Positions 52,099-63,317 are shown, numbered from the stretch's first letter. The stretch: DNA of 64,000 nt from Buchnera aphidicola (Macrosiphoniella sanborni) (GCF_005080885.1 NZ_CP034864.1:395282-459281); one strand, 5' to 3'. Numbers and translations are program-made. Notes: generated by a model from the letters alone, not told the origin.

Positions 52099-52827
52099 TT
52101 AGTGTTCATGTAAACCACATTCACGTTTTAAACCAAAAAAACGAGTGTTTTCTTCTAACATACCAGGAATGTATTTTTGCGTTGTATGTACATCTCCAAC
52201 TGATAAATATCCTTGTTTATATAATGGATGTATTTCTAAATTATTTTTTTTTAAATATTTGTTTATTGTCTCATGAGACCAATCTAATATTGGTAACATT
52301 TTAAATATTCCTTTTTGAATAGAAAGATAAGGTAATTCATGACGACTTTTAGATTGCGAACGACGCAAACCAGAAAACCATGTTTGTACTGAAAGTTTCT
52401 TTAAAGCAAGTTTCATTGGTTGTACTTTATTCATATGATTATAAAAATTAATTCCTTTTATCCCTTTTTCCCATAATTTTCCATATCGTGCTTCTTGCCA
52501 TGCAGGAGATATTTTTGATCGAAACACTTTGAGATTTAAATTAAATTTCTTAGTAAGAATATCAATAAAATTATATGTTTCTGGAAATAAATAACCAGTG
52601 TCAATTAATACAACAGGAATATCAGGTTTTTGTTGAATGATTAGATGTAACAAAACAATTGATTGAATACCAAAACTAGATGATAAAATATGTGAACAAG
52701 GCAAATTTTTTAATGACCAAGCAATACGTTCTTCTGCAGAATAATTAGATATCAATATATTATATTCAGATAGTAACTCATGTTGTTTTTCAGTATTTAA
52801 TAAATTAATATTTTTCATATTATACAT
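52099..52827 (-). CDS. cysH: Phosphoadenylyl-sulfate (PAPS) reductase
   Basis: CysH reduces PAPS to sulfite using thioredoxin. The 242-residue protein (E. coli 244) has [15 protein letters not shown] near 48-62, [11 protein letters not shown], the [17 protein letters not shown] loop and the single catalytic Cys237 in the C-terminal RECGLHE. The absence of the CC...CxxC iron-sulfur motif identifies the PAPS- rather than APS-reducing type. Starts at 52827 or three codons later are both possible; AAGGAAA lies upstream. It is 21 bp downstream of cysI. Confidence 0.98.
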   Translation of the reverse strand: MYNMKNINLLNTEKQHELLSEYNILISNYSAEERIAWSLKNLPCSHILSSSFGIQSIVLLHLIIQQKPDIPVVLIDTGYLFPETYNFIDILTKKFNLNLKVFRSKISPAWQEARYGKLWEKGIKGINFYNHMNKVQPMKLALKKLSVQTWFSGLRRSQSKSRHELPYLSIQKGIFKMLPILDWSHETINKYLKKNNLEIHPLYKQGYLSVGDVHTTQKYIPGMLEENTRFFGLKRECGLHEH

Positions 52828-52848
52828 AGATATTATATTTCCTTTATA

Positions 52849-54558
52849 CTAGCCCCAAAAATCATAAATAGGATTTACAATTTCTTTTACAAAATTTTTT
52901 CTAATAACAAAATCTCCAAAATCTTCTTTTTTATTTCTTTCTTTAGACCAAATTTTAATTAAATATTTTAAATGAATTAATATTTCTTTTTCAGTAATAT
53001 TTTCTTTATAAATTTTTGGAATACGAGTACCTGTTCTATTTCCACCTATATATAAATTATAGCGACCTATAGACTTGCCAATTAATCCAATTTCAGCTAA
53101 TAAAGATCTTCCGCAATTATTAGGACAACCTGATACACGTAAAATTATTATTTCTTTTTCTAAGCCATATTTTAACATGATATTTTCTAATTGAGTAATA
53201 AAAAAAGACAGCATTCTTTCAGCTTCAGCCATAGCTAATGGGCAAGTAGGAAAAGATACACATGCCATAGAATTTTTTCTTAAATTACTTATCTGATGTG
53301 TCAATTGATATGATTTTACTACTTCTTCTATTCTTTTTTTATTTTTTTTAGAAATTTCAGAAATAATTATATTTTGATTAGAAGTAATTCTAAAATTACC
53401 TTCATGAATACTTGCTATTTTTAATAATCCAGATTTAAACAATTTATCATTATTATCAGATATACGTCCATTTTGAACAAATAATGTTAAATTCCAATTG
53501 TGATTAATATCTTGCATCCACCCAAATCTATCTCCTCTACTAATAAAATTATAATAACGAATTGGTTCAAAACTAATACCAGCTCTTTTTTCAATTTCTT
53601 TTTTAAATAAATCTAATCCAAAATTATTTATAGTATATCTAGTTTTAGCATTATTTCGATCAGTACGATTACCCCAGTCTCTTTGAATTTTTACTATAAC
53701 TTCAGCAATAAGTAAGGTATGTTTTTCTGGAATATAACCTATTTCTTGTGCAAGAAAAGGCCATGTATTTTTATTTCCATGAATAAAAGATAAACCACCA
53801 CCTATTAGAATATTAAAACCAATAATTCTCTCATTCTCTACAATTGCAATAAAATTCATATCATTTGCGTATAAATCTACGTCATTATAAGGCGGAACTA
53901 CAACGGTTGTTTTAAATTTTCTTGGTAAATAAGTTTTTCCTAAAATAGGCTCATGATCTGTTGTAAAAATTTTTTTTTGATCTAACCAAATTTCTGCATA
54001 TGCTTTAGTACGAGGTAATAATAAATTTGAAATTTTTTTAGACCATTCATAAGCTTGTTGATGAATTACAGATTCTAAAGGATTTGATGTGCATAATACG
54101 TTTCTATTTACATCATTAGCAGTACCTAATGAATCTAATCCTATATCACGTAACATCTTATGTACGTTTTTCAAATTTTTCTTTAAAATACCATGAAATT
54201 GAAAAGTTTGACGATTAGTTAAACGAATTGTTTTATATAATGTATATTTATTAGCAAAATTATCAATCTTTAACCATTTTTTAGCTTCAATCACTCCACC
54301 AGGTAATCGGCAACGAAGCATCATTGCGTGACGAGGTTCTAGTTTTTGTTCATGACGTTCTAAACGTAAATCACGGTCATCTTGTTGATACATGCCATGA
54401 AATCGAATAAGTGAAAAATTATCTCCAATAAAACCATTAGTTATTTCATTTTTTAAATCATCAACAATCGTCCCTCGTAAATAATTACTATTTTCTTTAA
54501 TACGTTCTGCATCAGTTAATTTCTTTCCATGAAATTTGTTTTTATGATTATTTTTCAT
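52849..54558 (-). CDS. cysI: Sulfite reductase hemoprotein subunit CysI
   Basis: CysI reduces sulfite to sulfide on a siroheme-[4Fe-4S] centre. The 569-residue protein (E. coli 570) has [26 protein letters not shown], two ferredoxin-like sulfite reductase repeats ([13 protein letters not shown] and later half), and the four cluster cysteines in CVSFPTC and GCPNNCG near residues 433-439 and 478-483. Its ATG overlaps the cysJ stop by one base, so the two subunits are co-translated. Confidence 0.98.
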   Translation of the reverse strand: MKNNHKNKFHGKKLTDAERIKENSNYLRGTIVDDLKNEITNGFIGDNFSLIRFHGMYQQDDRDLRLERHEQKLEPRHAMMLRCRLPGGVIEAKKWLKIDNFANKYTLYKTIRLTNRQTFQFHGILKKNLKNVHKMLRDIGLDSLGTANDVNRNVLCTSNPLESVIHQQAYEWSKKISNLLLPRTKAYAEIWLDQKKIFTTDHEPILGKTYLPRKFKTTVVVPPYNDVDLYANDMNFIAIVENERIIGFNILIGGGLSFIHGNKNTWPFLAQEIGYIPEKHTLLIAEVIVKIQRDWGNRTDRNNAKTRYTINNFGLDLFKKEIEKRAGISFEPIRYYNFISRGDRFGWMQDINHNWNLTLFVQNGRISDNNDKLFKSGLLKIASIHEGNFRITSNQNIIISEISKKNKKRIEEVVKSYQLTHQISNLRKNSMACVSFPTCPLAMAEAERMLSFFITQLENIMLKYGLEKEIIILRVSGCPNNCGRSLLAEIGLIGKSIGRYNLYIGGNRTGTRIPKIYKENITEKEILIHLKYLIKIWSKERNKKEDFGDFVIRKNFVKEIVNPIYDFWG

Positions 54559-56363
54559 TAATATACATCTCTTTTATAACGTTCATTTAAACGAAGATTA
54601 TTTAAAAATTCATCAGACTTTTCAAGATTCATATTACCGTATTTACTGATAATATTTAGTAATGTGTTTTCAACATCTTTAGCCATATTCGATGCATTAC
54701 CACAAACATATATTACTGCTCCTTCTTGAATCCAACACCATATTTCTTCTCCATATTCTTTCATTTTATCTTGTACATATAATTTATATTCTTGATCTCT
54801 CGACCAAGCTACATTCATATTAGTAATCAGTCCTTTTTTAATATATTGTTGCCATTCTATTTGATATAAAAAATCTTCAGTAAAATTTGGATTACCAAAA
54901 AAAATCCAATTTTTTCCTTTAGCAGAATCATTATCTCTTTGTTGCATAAAAGCACGAAAAGGAGCAATGCCAGTACCGGAACTAATCATTATAATTGGAA
55001 TATTAGGATTATGAGGTAAACGAAAATTATTATTAGTTTCAATGTAAATTTTTATTAAATCATCAGATTTTAAAGTTTGTGATAAATAGCCAGAAGCTCC
55101 ACCTAAATGTACAGCACCAGAGATTAATTTTTTCACAACACCCACGGTAATATGAATTTCGTCTGGTGTTTCTGCTTGAGATGAAGAAATTGAATATAAT
55201 CTGGGTTTTAATGGACGTAATATACTAATGAATTCTTCAGAAGATATTTTTTTTGGATAATCATTTATCATCTTAATTAATGGAGTTTTGATAACATAAT
55301 CTTGTAAATGTAATTCATTAGAGACAATATTTTTTAAAATTTTATTATTTGTAACATATGCATATTTTTTAACAATATCCTTAGTATTATTTGTTAATTC
55401 AAAATGATTTTGCAATGCATCAAATATAGTCATAATATTCTTTTTTACTTGAACTTTATTTAATTTATGCATCGAAAGTAATTCTATTATTTTTTTTACT
55501 AAATTAGTATCATTTTGATACCACACACCTAACGCATCACCAGGTGTATAATTAATATTTAAATTCTTAATATCAATTTCAATATGATGAACATCTTTGC
55601 TGGAATAACGACCAGTAATTTTTTGATTTACTGAAACAATAGCTGTAGCAGGATTATTTTTAGAAAATTCAGTCTTAAAATTTTTATATTGATTGTTTGT
55701 CTGTAAAGATTTCGAAAGAGATACAGAATTTGGATATTTATTATTAATAGCTTCCAATAACTGTTTAGACCATTGAATATAATTATCTTCATATTCAATA
55801 TCAGCATCATATCGATCTATTAAAATGTTACCTCCTAATTCTTTAAATCTTTTATCAAAATCTTTTCCAGCTTGGCAAAATAAATTATAAGATTTATCTC
55901 CTAAACCAAAAATACTATAATATAAGTTATTTAAATTTGGAGCTTTTTTTGACATAATAAATTTGTATAAAGATAATGCTTCTTCTGGAGGTTCACCTTC
56001 TCCTTGAGTTGAAATAATCAAAATTAATATTTTTTCATTTTGTATTTTTTTAAACTTGTAATCAATAGCATTAATTAAACAACTACTTTTATTATTTTTA
56101 TTAAAATATTCATGCAATCGTTCAGATAATAATTTTGCATTTCCAGTTTGAGAAGCTGAAATAATAGTAATTAATGAATTATTTGATTCTGACTGATTTA
56201 TATTAAGAGATGAAGGAGCAGATAATTGATTTGCACTTTTCCAAAAATAACCTGATAACCAAGCACTTTGAATGTTAGAACAAGTATTTTCAAGTTTTTC
56301 TAAATAATTTATTTGCTCTGAAGTTAAAGGTAGTAAAGGATTAAACATATTTTGATTGTTCAT
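54558..56363 (-). CDS. cysJ: Sulfite reductase flavoprotein subunit CysJ
   Basis: CysJ passes electrons from NADPH through FAD and FMN to CysI. The 601-residue protein (E. coli 599) has a flavodoxin domain at about 65-200 ([44 protein letters not shown]), then the connecting and FAD/NADP domains with [28 protein letters not shown] and [15 protein letters not shown]. It is the first gene of the cys block; GGAT lies about 10 nt before the ATG. A promoter must lie in the 181 bp after mutS, but I could not pick one. Confidence 0.98.
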   Translation of the reverse strand: MNNQNMFNPLLPLTSEQINYLEKLENTCSNIQSAWLSGYFWKSANQLSAPSSLNINQSESNNSLITIISASQTGNAKLLSERLHEYFNKNNKSSCLINAIDYKFKKIQNEKILILIISTQGEGEPPEEALSLYKFIMSKKAPNLNNLYYSIFGLGDKSYNLFCQAGKDFDKRFKELGGNILIDRYDADIEYEDNYIQWSKQLLEAINNKYPNSVSLSKSLQTNNQYKNFKTEFSKNNPATAIVSVNQKITGRYSSKDVHHIEIDIKNLNINYTPGDALGVWYQNDTNLVKKIIELLSMHKLNKVQVKKNIMTIFDALQNHFELTNNTKDIVKKYAYVTNNKILKNIVSNELHLQDYVIKTPLIKMINDYPKKISSEEFISILRPLKPRLYSISSSQAETPDEIHITVGVVKKLISGAVHLGGASGYLSQTLKSDDLIKIYIETNNNFRLPHNPNIPIIMISSGTGIAPFRAFMQQRDNDSAKGKNWIFFGNPNFTEDFLYQIEWQQYIKKGLITNMNVAWSRDQEYKLYVQDKMKEYGEEIWCWIQEGAVIYVCGNASNMAKDVENTLLNIISKYGNMNLEKSDEFLNNLRLNERYKRDVY

Positions 56364-56544
56364 TCTGCTAAATATCCAAATTTTATTAAATGAAATAACT
56401 ATTATGATTAATAAAATATAATTTACAGAAAATATTAATTTTTAGCTACTAGATAAAATCAAAAATTTTTTGAAATTATTGAAATTTTTGAATTCACAAT
56501 AAATTATTGATACACTAAATTACTAAAAATATATTACTCTAATA

Positions 56545-58950
56545 TTATATTTTTTCTATTTCTTTTAATTTTTTTTTAGCATTTTTTATAACAATATTAG
56601 GTAATCCAGACAATGCAGCCACAGATATACCATAACTTTTTTTTGATATACCATTTTGAATTTTATATAAAAAAGATATATTTGAATTATATTTAATCGC
56701 AGTAAAATAAAAATTTTTTACATATTTTTCTGTAAATTCTAATTTTGTTAATTCAAGAAAATGAGTAGATATTAATGTCATAGATTTATTTTCATTTATT
56801 AAGTATTTTGCACATGCCCAAGATAAAGACAATCCATCATTAGTTGCAGTACCTCTTCCTAGTTCATCAATTAAGACTAAACTATATTTTGTTGCATTAT
56901 GAAGAATATTAGATATTTCTGTCATTTCTATCATAAATGTTGAATATCCGTTACTTAAATCATCTGAAGCACCAATCCTAGTAAAAATTTTATCGATAGG
57001 ACCAATTAAAGCATATTTAGCAGGAACAAAACTACCTATTGCAGACATAATAATAATAAGAGCTATTTGACGCATATAAGTACTTTTACCACCCATATTA
57101 GGACCAGTAATAATTAACATTTTTTGATGTTTTGATAAAACAACTGAATTGCTTATAAACGGTGTATCTAAAAAACATTCAACAACTGGATGACGACTGT
57201 CTAACAAAGAAATACCATATTTTTTACTCATAATAGGACATACGTAATTTAAAGATATAGAACGTTCAGATAAATTTGATAAGACATCTAATTCTGCAAG
57301 TGCTAATGCACTATTTTGTAAATTTTCTAAATCCGGTTCAATAATATCAAAAATTTCTTCATACAATTTCTTTTCTAGAAATAAAGCTTTTATTTCTGCA
57401 TTAGATAATTTTTCTGCATATTTTGTTAATTTAGCAACCTTATAACGTTCTACATTTTTTAACGTTTGTATTTTAAGATAATCTTTAGGAACTAAAGAAA
57501 CATGACGTTTACTTACTTGAACATAATAACCAATAATTTTATTAAATTTAATTTTAAATGAATTAATTTTTAACTTTTTTTTTTCTTTTTCTTCAAATAT
57601 TTGAATATATTTTGTAAAGTTTTTTTTAATTAATCGCAACTCATCTAATTCAGTATTATATAATGAAGCGATTACATAACCATCTTGAATTAACCTAGAT
57701 GGAGTTAAACTGATTGCTTTTTTTAATAAAATAGAAATTTCCTTAAAGCAACCAATAGTACAACTGATTTTTTTGATATGCTGAGATTTGATTTTTTTTA
57801 ATATAAATTGTAAATTTGGTAATATTTCTAATGTTGATCGCATCCTCACAAAATCATAAGGCAATGCTGTACGTAAACACAAACGCGTATAAATTCTTTC
57901 TACATCATTTACTTGACGAAGAATATATTGTATTTCTTTATAGAAACATTGTAAATATTTAACACTTTCATGACGATTTCTAATTATATCAATATTTTTT
58001 AATGGAGAATTCAACCAACGATTTAACAATCTGCTTCCCATTAATGTAACAGTTTTATTCAATATTTTAGACAGAGTATTTTTTTTCTCTCCTGATATAT
58101 TATAAATAATTTCTAAACTCTTTCGTGTACTTGAATTCATATAAATATTATCTTCAATATAATTATATTTTAAATTACGAATATTAGGCAAAATATTCAT
58201 ATGCATCAATTTAACATATTGAAGCAAAGCACCAGCTACTCGGATAATAAAATCATCTTTTTTAATTCCAAATCCATTTAAATTATGAGTCTTAAATTGT
58301 AAGTTCAATAACTTGTATGACATTTTTAAATCAAAATCTAATAATGGACGTTTGCGAATACAGTTTCTTTTTTTGATTAAAAAAAGATCTGAAAAATTTT
58401 CTGGATAAATTATTTCTTTAGGATTAGTACGTTCAATTTCTGAAAGTAAAGCACTATGACAAAAAATTTTAGATACACCAAAAAAACCTAAAGAAATATC
58501 TAGAATCGCATATCCAAATTGGTTACCTTCTTGCCAAATAGAAGCTATAAAATGATCTTCATTTTCTTCAAGAAAAGCCTCATCTGTAATAGTTCCTGGA
58601 GTTATAATACGCACAATCTTACGAGAAATTAATTTTTTATTCAGATTATTATTTTCTTGAACTTGATCACATACTACAATAGATTCTCCTAATTTTATTA
58701 GTTTTGATAAATAATATTCAGATTTATGACACGGAATACCAGCCATGGGGATAATTTTATTATTTGAATAACCTTTCTTAGTTAAAGTAATTTTTAACAA
58801 TTTAGAAATCCGTTCCGCATCTTCATAAAACAATTCATAAAAATCACCCATTTGATAAAAAAGCAACATATCTGGATGTTTTGATTTTAAAGATAAATAC
58901 TGTTTTATCATCGGAGTATGATTAGTTAATATATTATTTTTTTTTTTCAT
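56545..58950 (-). CDS. mutS: DNA mismatch repair protein MutS
   Basis: MutS recognises base mismatches and starts repair. The 801-residue protein (E. coli 853) has the mismatch-binding Phe37-Tyr38-Glu39 in MGDFYELFYEDA, the connector and core domains, Walker A TGPNMGGKSTYMRQ near 612, DELGRGTATNDG Walker B and the final helix-turn-helix part. It lacks roughly the last 50 residues, the tetramerisation tail of E. coli MutS. Codons 2-5 lie in an uninterrupted A11 run (58937-58947), so a one-base slip would destroy the gene. It is divergent from dsbA. Confidence 0.97.
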   Translation of the reverse strand: MKKKNNILTNHTPMIKQYLSLKSKHPDMLLFYQMGDFYELFYEDAERISKLLKITLTKKGYSNNKIIPMAGIPCHKSEYYLSKLIKLGESIVVCDQVQENNNLNKKLISRKIVRIITPGTITDEAFLEENEDHFIASIWQEGNQFGYAILDISLGFFGVSKIFCHSALLSEIERTNPKEIIYPENFSDLFLIKKRNCIRKRPLLDFDLKMSYKLLNLQFKTHNLNGFGIKKDDFIIRVAGALLQYVKLMHMNILPNIRNLKYNYIEDNIYMNSSTRKSLEIIYNISGEKKNTLSKILNKTVTLMGSRLLNRWLNSPLKNIDIIRNRHESVKYLQCFYKEIQYILRQVNDVERIYTRLCLRTALPYDFVRMRSTLEILPNLQFILKKIKSQHIKKISCTIGCFKEISILLKKAISLTPSRLIQDGYVIASLYNTELDELRLIKKNFTKYIQIFEEKEKKKLKINSFKIKFNKIIGYYVQVSKRHVSLVPKDYLKIQTLKNVERYKVAKLTKYAEKLSNAEIKALFLEKKLYEEIFDIIEPDLENLQNSALALAELDVLSNLSERSISLNYVCPIMSKKYGISLLDSRHPVVECFLDTPFISNSVVLSKHQKMLIITGPNMGGKSTYMRQIALIIIMSAIGSFVPAKYALIGPIDKIFTRIGASDDLSNGYSTFMIEMTEISNILHNATKYSLVLIDELGRGTATNDGLSLSWACAKYLINENKSMTLISTHFLELTKLEFTEKYVKNFYFTAIKYNSNISFLYKIQNGISKKSYGISVAALSGLPNIVIKNAKKKLKEIEKI

Positions 58951-58981
58951 AATTTTAAATTAATGGTGCTCTTCTCTTTCA

Positions 58982-59009
58982 AATAAATATATTTTAATAA
59001 ATATATTTT
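58982..59009. repeat. 14-bp tandem duplication between mutS and dsbA
   Basis: AATAAATATATTTT occurs twice without spacer, 58982-58995 and 58996-59009, just upstream of mutS in the divergent mutS-dsbA gap. Confidence 0.92.
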
Positions 59010-59122
59010 AAAATATATAAATGTAGTATTTTTTATTGATATATTATATTATTTTATTTAAATTAATTAATTTGATTTTTTTAGATACATAACATAAATA
59101 ACTAAAAATATTATATAAATAA

Positions 59123-59752
59123 ATGAAGAAAATAATTATTATATTATGGAGTATAATTTTATCAGTGAATACTCTAGCATATGAATTTCGAAACGGACGA
59201 GAATATATTAAAAAAAATAAAGTTGTACATAACGTACCTAGTATTATAGAATTTTTTTCTTTTTTTTGTCCCTATTGTTATGAATTTGAAAAAGTACATA
59301 ACAGACAAAACTTAATAAAAAAAAAATTAACACAAAATATTCAAATTAAAAAGTATCATGTTAATTTCTTAGGAGGTAAATTAAGTCTAATATTAACTAA
59401 ATCTTGGATAATTGCTCAACAAATGGGAGTCGAAGAAAAAATTATTTTACCTATTTTTAAAGGTATTCAAGAGACTCATACAATTCACAATATTAATAAT
59501 ATAAAAAAAATATTTAAAAAAGAAGCGGGAATTAGTGAAAATAAATTTGATAATTTCTGGAATAGTCTAACACTTAACATATTACTCAAAAAAATTAATT
59601 TAGATATTAAAAAATCTGATTTAGATCATATCCCTGTAATGCTGATTAATGGAAAATATATCGTAGATTATGCTAAATTAGAAACAATTTTTCAAGAAAA
59701 TTTTTCTAAAAAATATATTGCACTAATTAACTTTTTAATTAACAAAAAATGA
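59123..59752 (+). CDS. dsbA: Thiol:disulfide interchange protein DsbA-like
   Basis: DsbA introduces disulfides into periplasmic proteins. The 209-residue precursor (E. coli 208) has a signal peptide of about 19 residues ending L-A before Tyr20, the active site Cys49-Pro-Tyr-Cys52 in FFSFFCPYCYEFE, a helical insertion, and the cis-Pro loop IPVMLINGKYIV. E. coli DsbA has CPHC; CPYC is the dipeptide of many glutaredoxins and would be expected to make the protein less oxidising. The electron acceptor DsbB is not in the window. It ends five bases before polA, as in E. coli. Confidence 0.92.
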   Translation: MKKIIIILWSIILSVNTLAYEFRNGREYIKKNKVVHNVPSIIEFFSFFCPYCYEFEKVHNRQNLIKKKLTQNIQIKKYHVNFLGGKLSLILTKSWIIAQQMGVEEKIILPIFKGIQETHTIHNINNIKKIFKKEAGISENKFDNFWNSLTLNILLKKINLDIKKSDLDHIPVMLINGKYIVDYAKLETIFQENFSKKYIALINFLINKK

Positions 59753-59756
59753 AAAA

Positions 59757-60626
59757 ATGATGTATAAAAAACAAAAAAATCCAGTTATCATCATTGATGG
59801 AAGTTTGTATTTATATTCATCTTATTATGGATTTCCTAATTTTGAAAATCATTTAGGAGAACCATGTGGTGCAATATATGGAATGTTAAAAACAATAGAT
59901 AAAATTTTAAAAAAATACAAAAATTCGAAAAAACTTATTATTATATTTGATTCTTATCAGACAACATTTCGAAAAATATTATTTAAAGAATACAAAAAAA
60001 ATAGATCTCCTATGCCAAAATCACTTTCTATTCAAATTAATCCTCTTTTAAATATACTGAATAAAATTGGTATCAAAACATTATTTATACCAGGAATTGA
60101 AGCCGATGATATTATCGGTAGTTTAGCATCACAATTAGAAGCTAAAGGTGAAAATATATTAATCATTAGTCATGATAAAGATATGTTACAACTCGTCACA
60201 AAAAATATTTCTATTTTCAATAAAAAAAATGATACGATTATTACACCAGAAAAAATAAAAGAAAAATATGGAATTAAACCTAAAGAATTTATCGATCTTT
60301 TAGCTTTAATAGGTGATGTTTCTGATAATATCCCTGGTATTCCTAAAATTGGAATAAAAACTGGATTATCTTTATTAAATAAATTTTCTAGTATTCAAAA
60401 AATTTATGAAAATATAGAAAAAATACCATATTTACCATTTCGAAATGCTAAAAATATTACAATACAATTAAAAAAATATAAAGAAATTGCTTTTCTTTCA
60501 TACAAATTAGCACAAATACAATTAACTGTACCTATTAATGTAAAGACAGAAGATATACTTTTACAAAATTATTCTTCTAAAAATTTATTTAAAGTTTTTA
60601 AAAACTACATCTTCAAAAAAAAATAA
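59757..60626 (+). CDS. polA: DNA polymerase I, 5'-3' exonuclease domain only
   Basis: This is the flap/5' nuclease domain of DNA polymerase I, which removes RNA primers and flaps. The 289-residue product corresponds to the first 290 or so of the 928 residues of E. coli PolA: IIDGSLYLYSSYYGFPNF, IFDSYQTTFRKILFKEYKKNR, EADDIIGSLA, DKDMLQLV and GDVSDNIPGIPKIGIKTG (helix-hairpin-helix). It stops where the E. coli exonuclease domain ends; no 3'-5' exonuclease or polymerase sequence follows. Paired ATG codons at 59757 and 59760 are equivalent. Spot 42 RNA, downstream in E. coli, is absent. Confidence 0.96.
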   Translation: MMYKKQKNPVIIIDGSLYLYSSYYGFPNFENHLGEPCGAIYGMLKTIDKILKKYKNSKKLIIIFDSYQTTFRKILFKEYKKNRSPMPKSLSIQINPLLNILNKIGIKTLFIPGIEADDIIGSLASQLEAKGENILIISHDKDMLQLVTKNISIFNKKNDTIITPEKIKEKYGIKPKEFIDLLALIGDVSDNIPGIPKIGIKTGLSLLNKFSSIQKIYENIEKIPYLPFRNAKNITIQLKKYKEIAFLSYKLAQIQLTVPINVKTEDILLQNYSSKNLFKVFKNYIFKKK

Positions 60627-60675
60627 TTATTATATATATATTTGATTTAAATATAATTTTTTACAATCTATATAT

Positions 60676-61287
60676 TTAAATATAAGTATTATAAAAATTA
60701 TTTAAAATTAATTTAAATTGAGAAATACCAATTTTTTTATGAGATGAAAATAGTAATACTTCAAAAAAATTTAAAAATAACTTCAACTGTTTATATACTA
60801 TATTAAATTGTTTCTGACGATTCTGCATTTTTAATTTATCACATTTATTCAACAAAATTATTATAAATACTTTTTTCTTCATAGCAATATTAATAATATT
60901 TTGATCTAATTTTTTAAGTGGATATCTAATATCCATAATTAATACAAATGTTTTTATTTGATTTCTTTTTTTTAAATAATTAACAATTATTTTCTGCCAT
61001 TTTTTTTTAATAAATATAGGTACTTGAGTATAACCATATCCAGGTAAATCTACTATTCTAAATCCAGGACATACTTGAAAAAAATTAATTAATTGTGTTC
61101 TTCCAGGGGTTTTACTAAAACGAGCTAGTTGTTTTCGATTAGTTAAAGCATTAATTACACTAGATTTACCTGAATTCGAATAACCAAGAAACGGAATTTC
61201 ATAACCATCATGAATATCTATATCAATTATTTTCGAGTAACTTTTTAAAAAAAATGTTTTATTGTAATCTAAATCTAATGAATGCAC
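60676..61287 (-). CDS. engB: Ribosome biogenesis GTPase EngB (YihA/YsxC)
   Basis: EngB is a TRAFAC GTPase needed for late 50S assembly. The 203-residue protein (E. coli 210) has G1 GYSNSGKSS at 35-43, SKTPGRTQLINFF, the G3 motif DLPGYGYTQVP and the G4 motif NKCDKL. It converges with polA over a 49-bp gap and is divergent from typA. Confidence 0.96.
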   Translation of the reverse strand: MHSLDLDYNKTFFLKSYSKIIDIDIHDGYEIPFLGYSNSGKSSVINALTNRKQLARFSKTPGRTQLINFFQVCPGFRIVDLPGYGYTQVPIFIKKKWQKIIVNYLKKRNQIKTFVLIMDIRYPLKKLDQNIINIAMKKKVFIIILLNKCDKLKMQNRQKQFNIVYKQLKLFLNFFEVLLFSSHKKIGISQFKLILNNFYNTYI

Positions 61288-61442
61288 TATTGAATCCTAT
61301 ATTTATAGTGGAAAATATTAAAATAAATTTTTAAGTCTAAGACTTTATTCATTCTTATTATTGTATTAAAAAATATTTTTATAATATCTTATAAATAATA
61401 TTTCCCCGAAAATAAATTTTATCTCATCATATAATCAGTCTT

Positions 61443-61478
61443 AAAATATTCACCAACTATAAAATATTCATTAACTAA
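61443..61478. repeat. 18-bp imperfect tandem duplication before typA
   Basis: AAAATATTCACCAACTAT (61443-61460) is followed directly by AAAATATTCATTAACTAA (61461-61478), three differences, ending 24 bp before the typA ATG and close to its ribosome-binding site. Confidence 0.85.
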
Positions 61479-61502
61479 AATTATTTATCATCAGGAAAGA
61501 AT

Positions 61503-63317
61503 ATGTATCGAAATATAAGAAATATTGCTATTATAGCACATGTTGATCATGGAAAAACTACATTATTAGATCAACTGTTGCAACAATCAGGAACTTTTGA
61601 AGAACATGAAGAAAAAACTGAAAGAATTATGGATTCTAATGATTTAGAAAAGGAACGAGGAATTACTATTTTTTCTAAAAACACCTCTATTAGATGGAAT
61701 AATTATAAAATAAATATTGTTGATACTCCTGGACATGCTGATTTTGGAGGTGAAGTAGAACGTGTAATGTCTATGGTAGACTCAGTTCTTTTAGTTGTAG
61801 ATGCATTAGATGGACCTATGCCACAAACAAGATTCGTAACTAAAAAAGCATTTAAATACGGATTAAATCCAATAGTTGTAATTAACAAAATTGATCGACA
61901 AAATACACGTCCTGATTGGGTCGTAGATCAAGTTTTTGATTTATTTGTTAATCTAGATGCTAATGATCAACAACTAGATTTCCCTATTATTTATACTTCC
62001 GCTATTCTTGGTACTTCAGGAAGAAATTATCTAAAAATGCAAAATAATATGATCCCATTATATGAATCAATTATTCAATATGTTCCTGTTCCTAAAGTTA
62101 ATCCTAAAAAAAAATTTCAAATGCAAATTTCACAACTAGATTATAATAATTATTTAGGAATAATAGGTGTTGGACGCATTCAACAAGGTTCTATTAAACC
62201 TAATGATTCAGTAATAGTTATTGATAGTTCAGGAAAACATCGTAGTGGAAAAGTAAATAAAGTATTAAATTATTTTGGTTTAAAAAGAATAGAGACAAAT
62301 CAAGGAAATGCAGGAGATATAATTGCTATTACAGGTCTAAATACATTAAATATTTCAGATACTATTTGTCACCCAGATAATTTACAACCATTACCAAAAT
62401 TAAGTATAGATGAACCTACTGTAAACATGTTTTTTTCAGTTAATACATCTCCTTTTGCAGGCAAAGAAGGTAAATTTCTAACATCTCGTCAAATTTTAGA
62501 AAGATTAAAAAAAGAAACTATACATAATGTAGCTTTAAAAGTTTCAGAAACAAAAGACTCAAATACTTTTTCCGTCTCTGGACGAGGTGAATTACATCTA
62601 TCTATATTAATAGAAAATATGCGTCGTGAAGGATTTGAATTACAAGTTTCTCGTCCAAAAATAATTTTTCGTGAAATAGATAAAATTCAACAAGAACCAT
62701 ATGAAAACGTTACTTTAGATATTGAAGAAAAACATCAAGGCAACATTATGCAACTTATAGGGATGCGAAAAGGTACATTAAAAAATATGATTATAGATCG
62801 ACAAGGAAGAGTACGTCTTGAATATATATTATCCAGTAGAGCATTAATTGGATTTAGATCAGAATTTATAAGTATTACCTCTGGTACAGGACTTTTTTAT
62901 TCATCTTTTAGCCATTATGATATTATGTGTAATAATGATATTGGAAAAAGAAAAAATGGAGTTTTAATAGCTAATAGTACAGGAACAGCAGTAGGTTTTT
63001 CTTTGTTTAATTTACAAGAACGGGGAAAATTATTTATAGAACATGGAACTCAAGTATATGAAGGACAAATAATAGGGTTACATAATCGTTCTAATGATCT
63101 AACAGTTAATTGTTTAATTGGAAAAAAATTAACTAACATGAGAGCATCTGGGACAGATGAAGCAATAACTTTAACAACAGCTATTCATTTAACATTAGAA
63201 GAATCGCTAGGATTTATTAATGATGATGAACTTATAGAAGTTACACCTAAATCTATTAGATTACGTAAATTTCATTTAAAAGAAAACGAAAGAAAAAGAG
63301 CTAATCGAAATAAATAA
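61503..63317 (+). CDS. typA: Ribosome-associated GTPase TypA/BipA
   Basis: BipA is an EF-G-like GTPase that supports 50S assembly, especially in the cold. The 604-residue protein (E. coli 607) has G1 AHVDHGKTT at 12-20, [44 protein letters not shown], the barrel domain, two EF-G-like domains and the BipA C-terminal domain ([35 protein letters not shown]). AGGAAAG precedes the ATG. It converges with gmk. Confidence 0.98.
   Translation: MYRNIRNIAIIAHVDHGKTTLLDQLLQQSGTFEEHEEKTERIMDSNDLEKERGITIFSKNTSIRWNNYKINIVDTPGHADFGGEVERVMSMVDSVLLVVDALDGPMPQTRFVTKKAFKYGLNPIVVINKIDRQNTRPDWVVDQVFDLFVNLDANDQQLDFPIIYTSAILGTSGRNYLKMQNNMIPLYESIIQYVPVPKVNPKKKFQMQISQLDYNNYLGIIGVGRIQQGSIKPNDSVIVIDSSGKHRSGKVNKVLNYFGLKRIETNQGNAGDIIAITGLNTLNISDTICHPDNLQPLPKLSIDEPTVNMFFSVNTSPFAGKEGKFLTSRQILERLKKETIHNVALKVSETKDSNTFSVSGRGELHLSILIENMRREGFELQVSRPKIIFREIDKIQQEPYENVTLDIEEKHQGNIMQLIGMRKGTLKNMIIDRQGRVRLEYILSSRALIGFRSEFISITSGTGLFYSSFSHYDIMCNNDIGKRKNGVLIANSTGTAVGFSLFNLQERGKLFIEHGTQVYEGQIIGLHNRSNDLTVNCLIGKKLTNMRASGTDEAITLTTAIHLTLEESLGFINDDELIEVTPKSIRLRKFHLKENERKRANRNK

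Noticed and set aside
60627-60675. Spot 42 RNA gene between polA and engB
   Set aside because: Only 49 bp of AT-rich DNA remain, too short and without the Spot 42 features.
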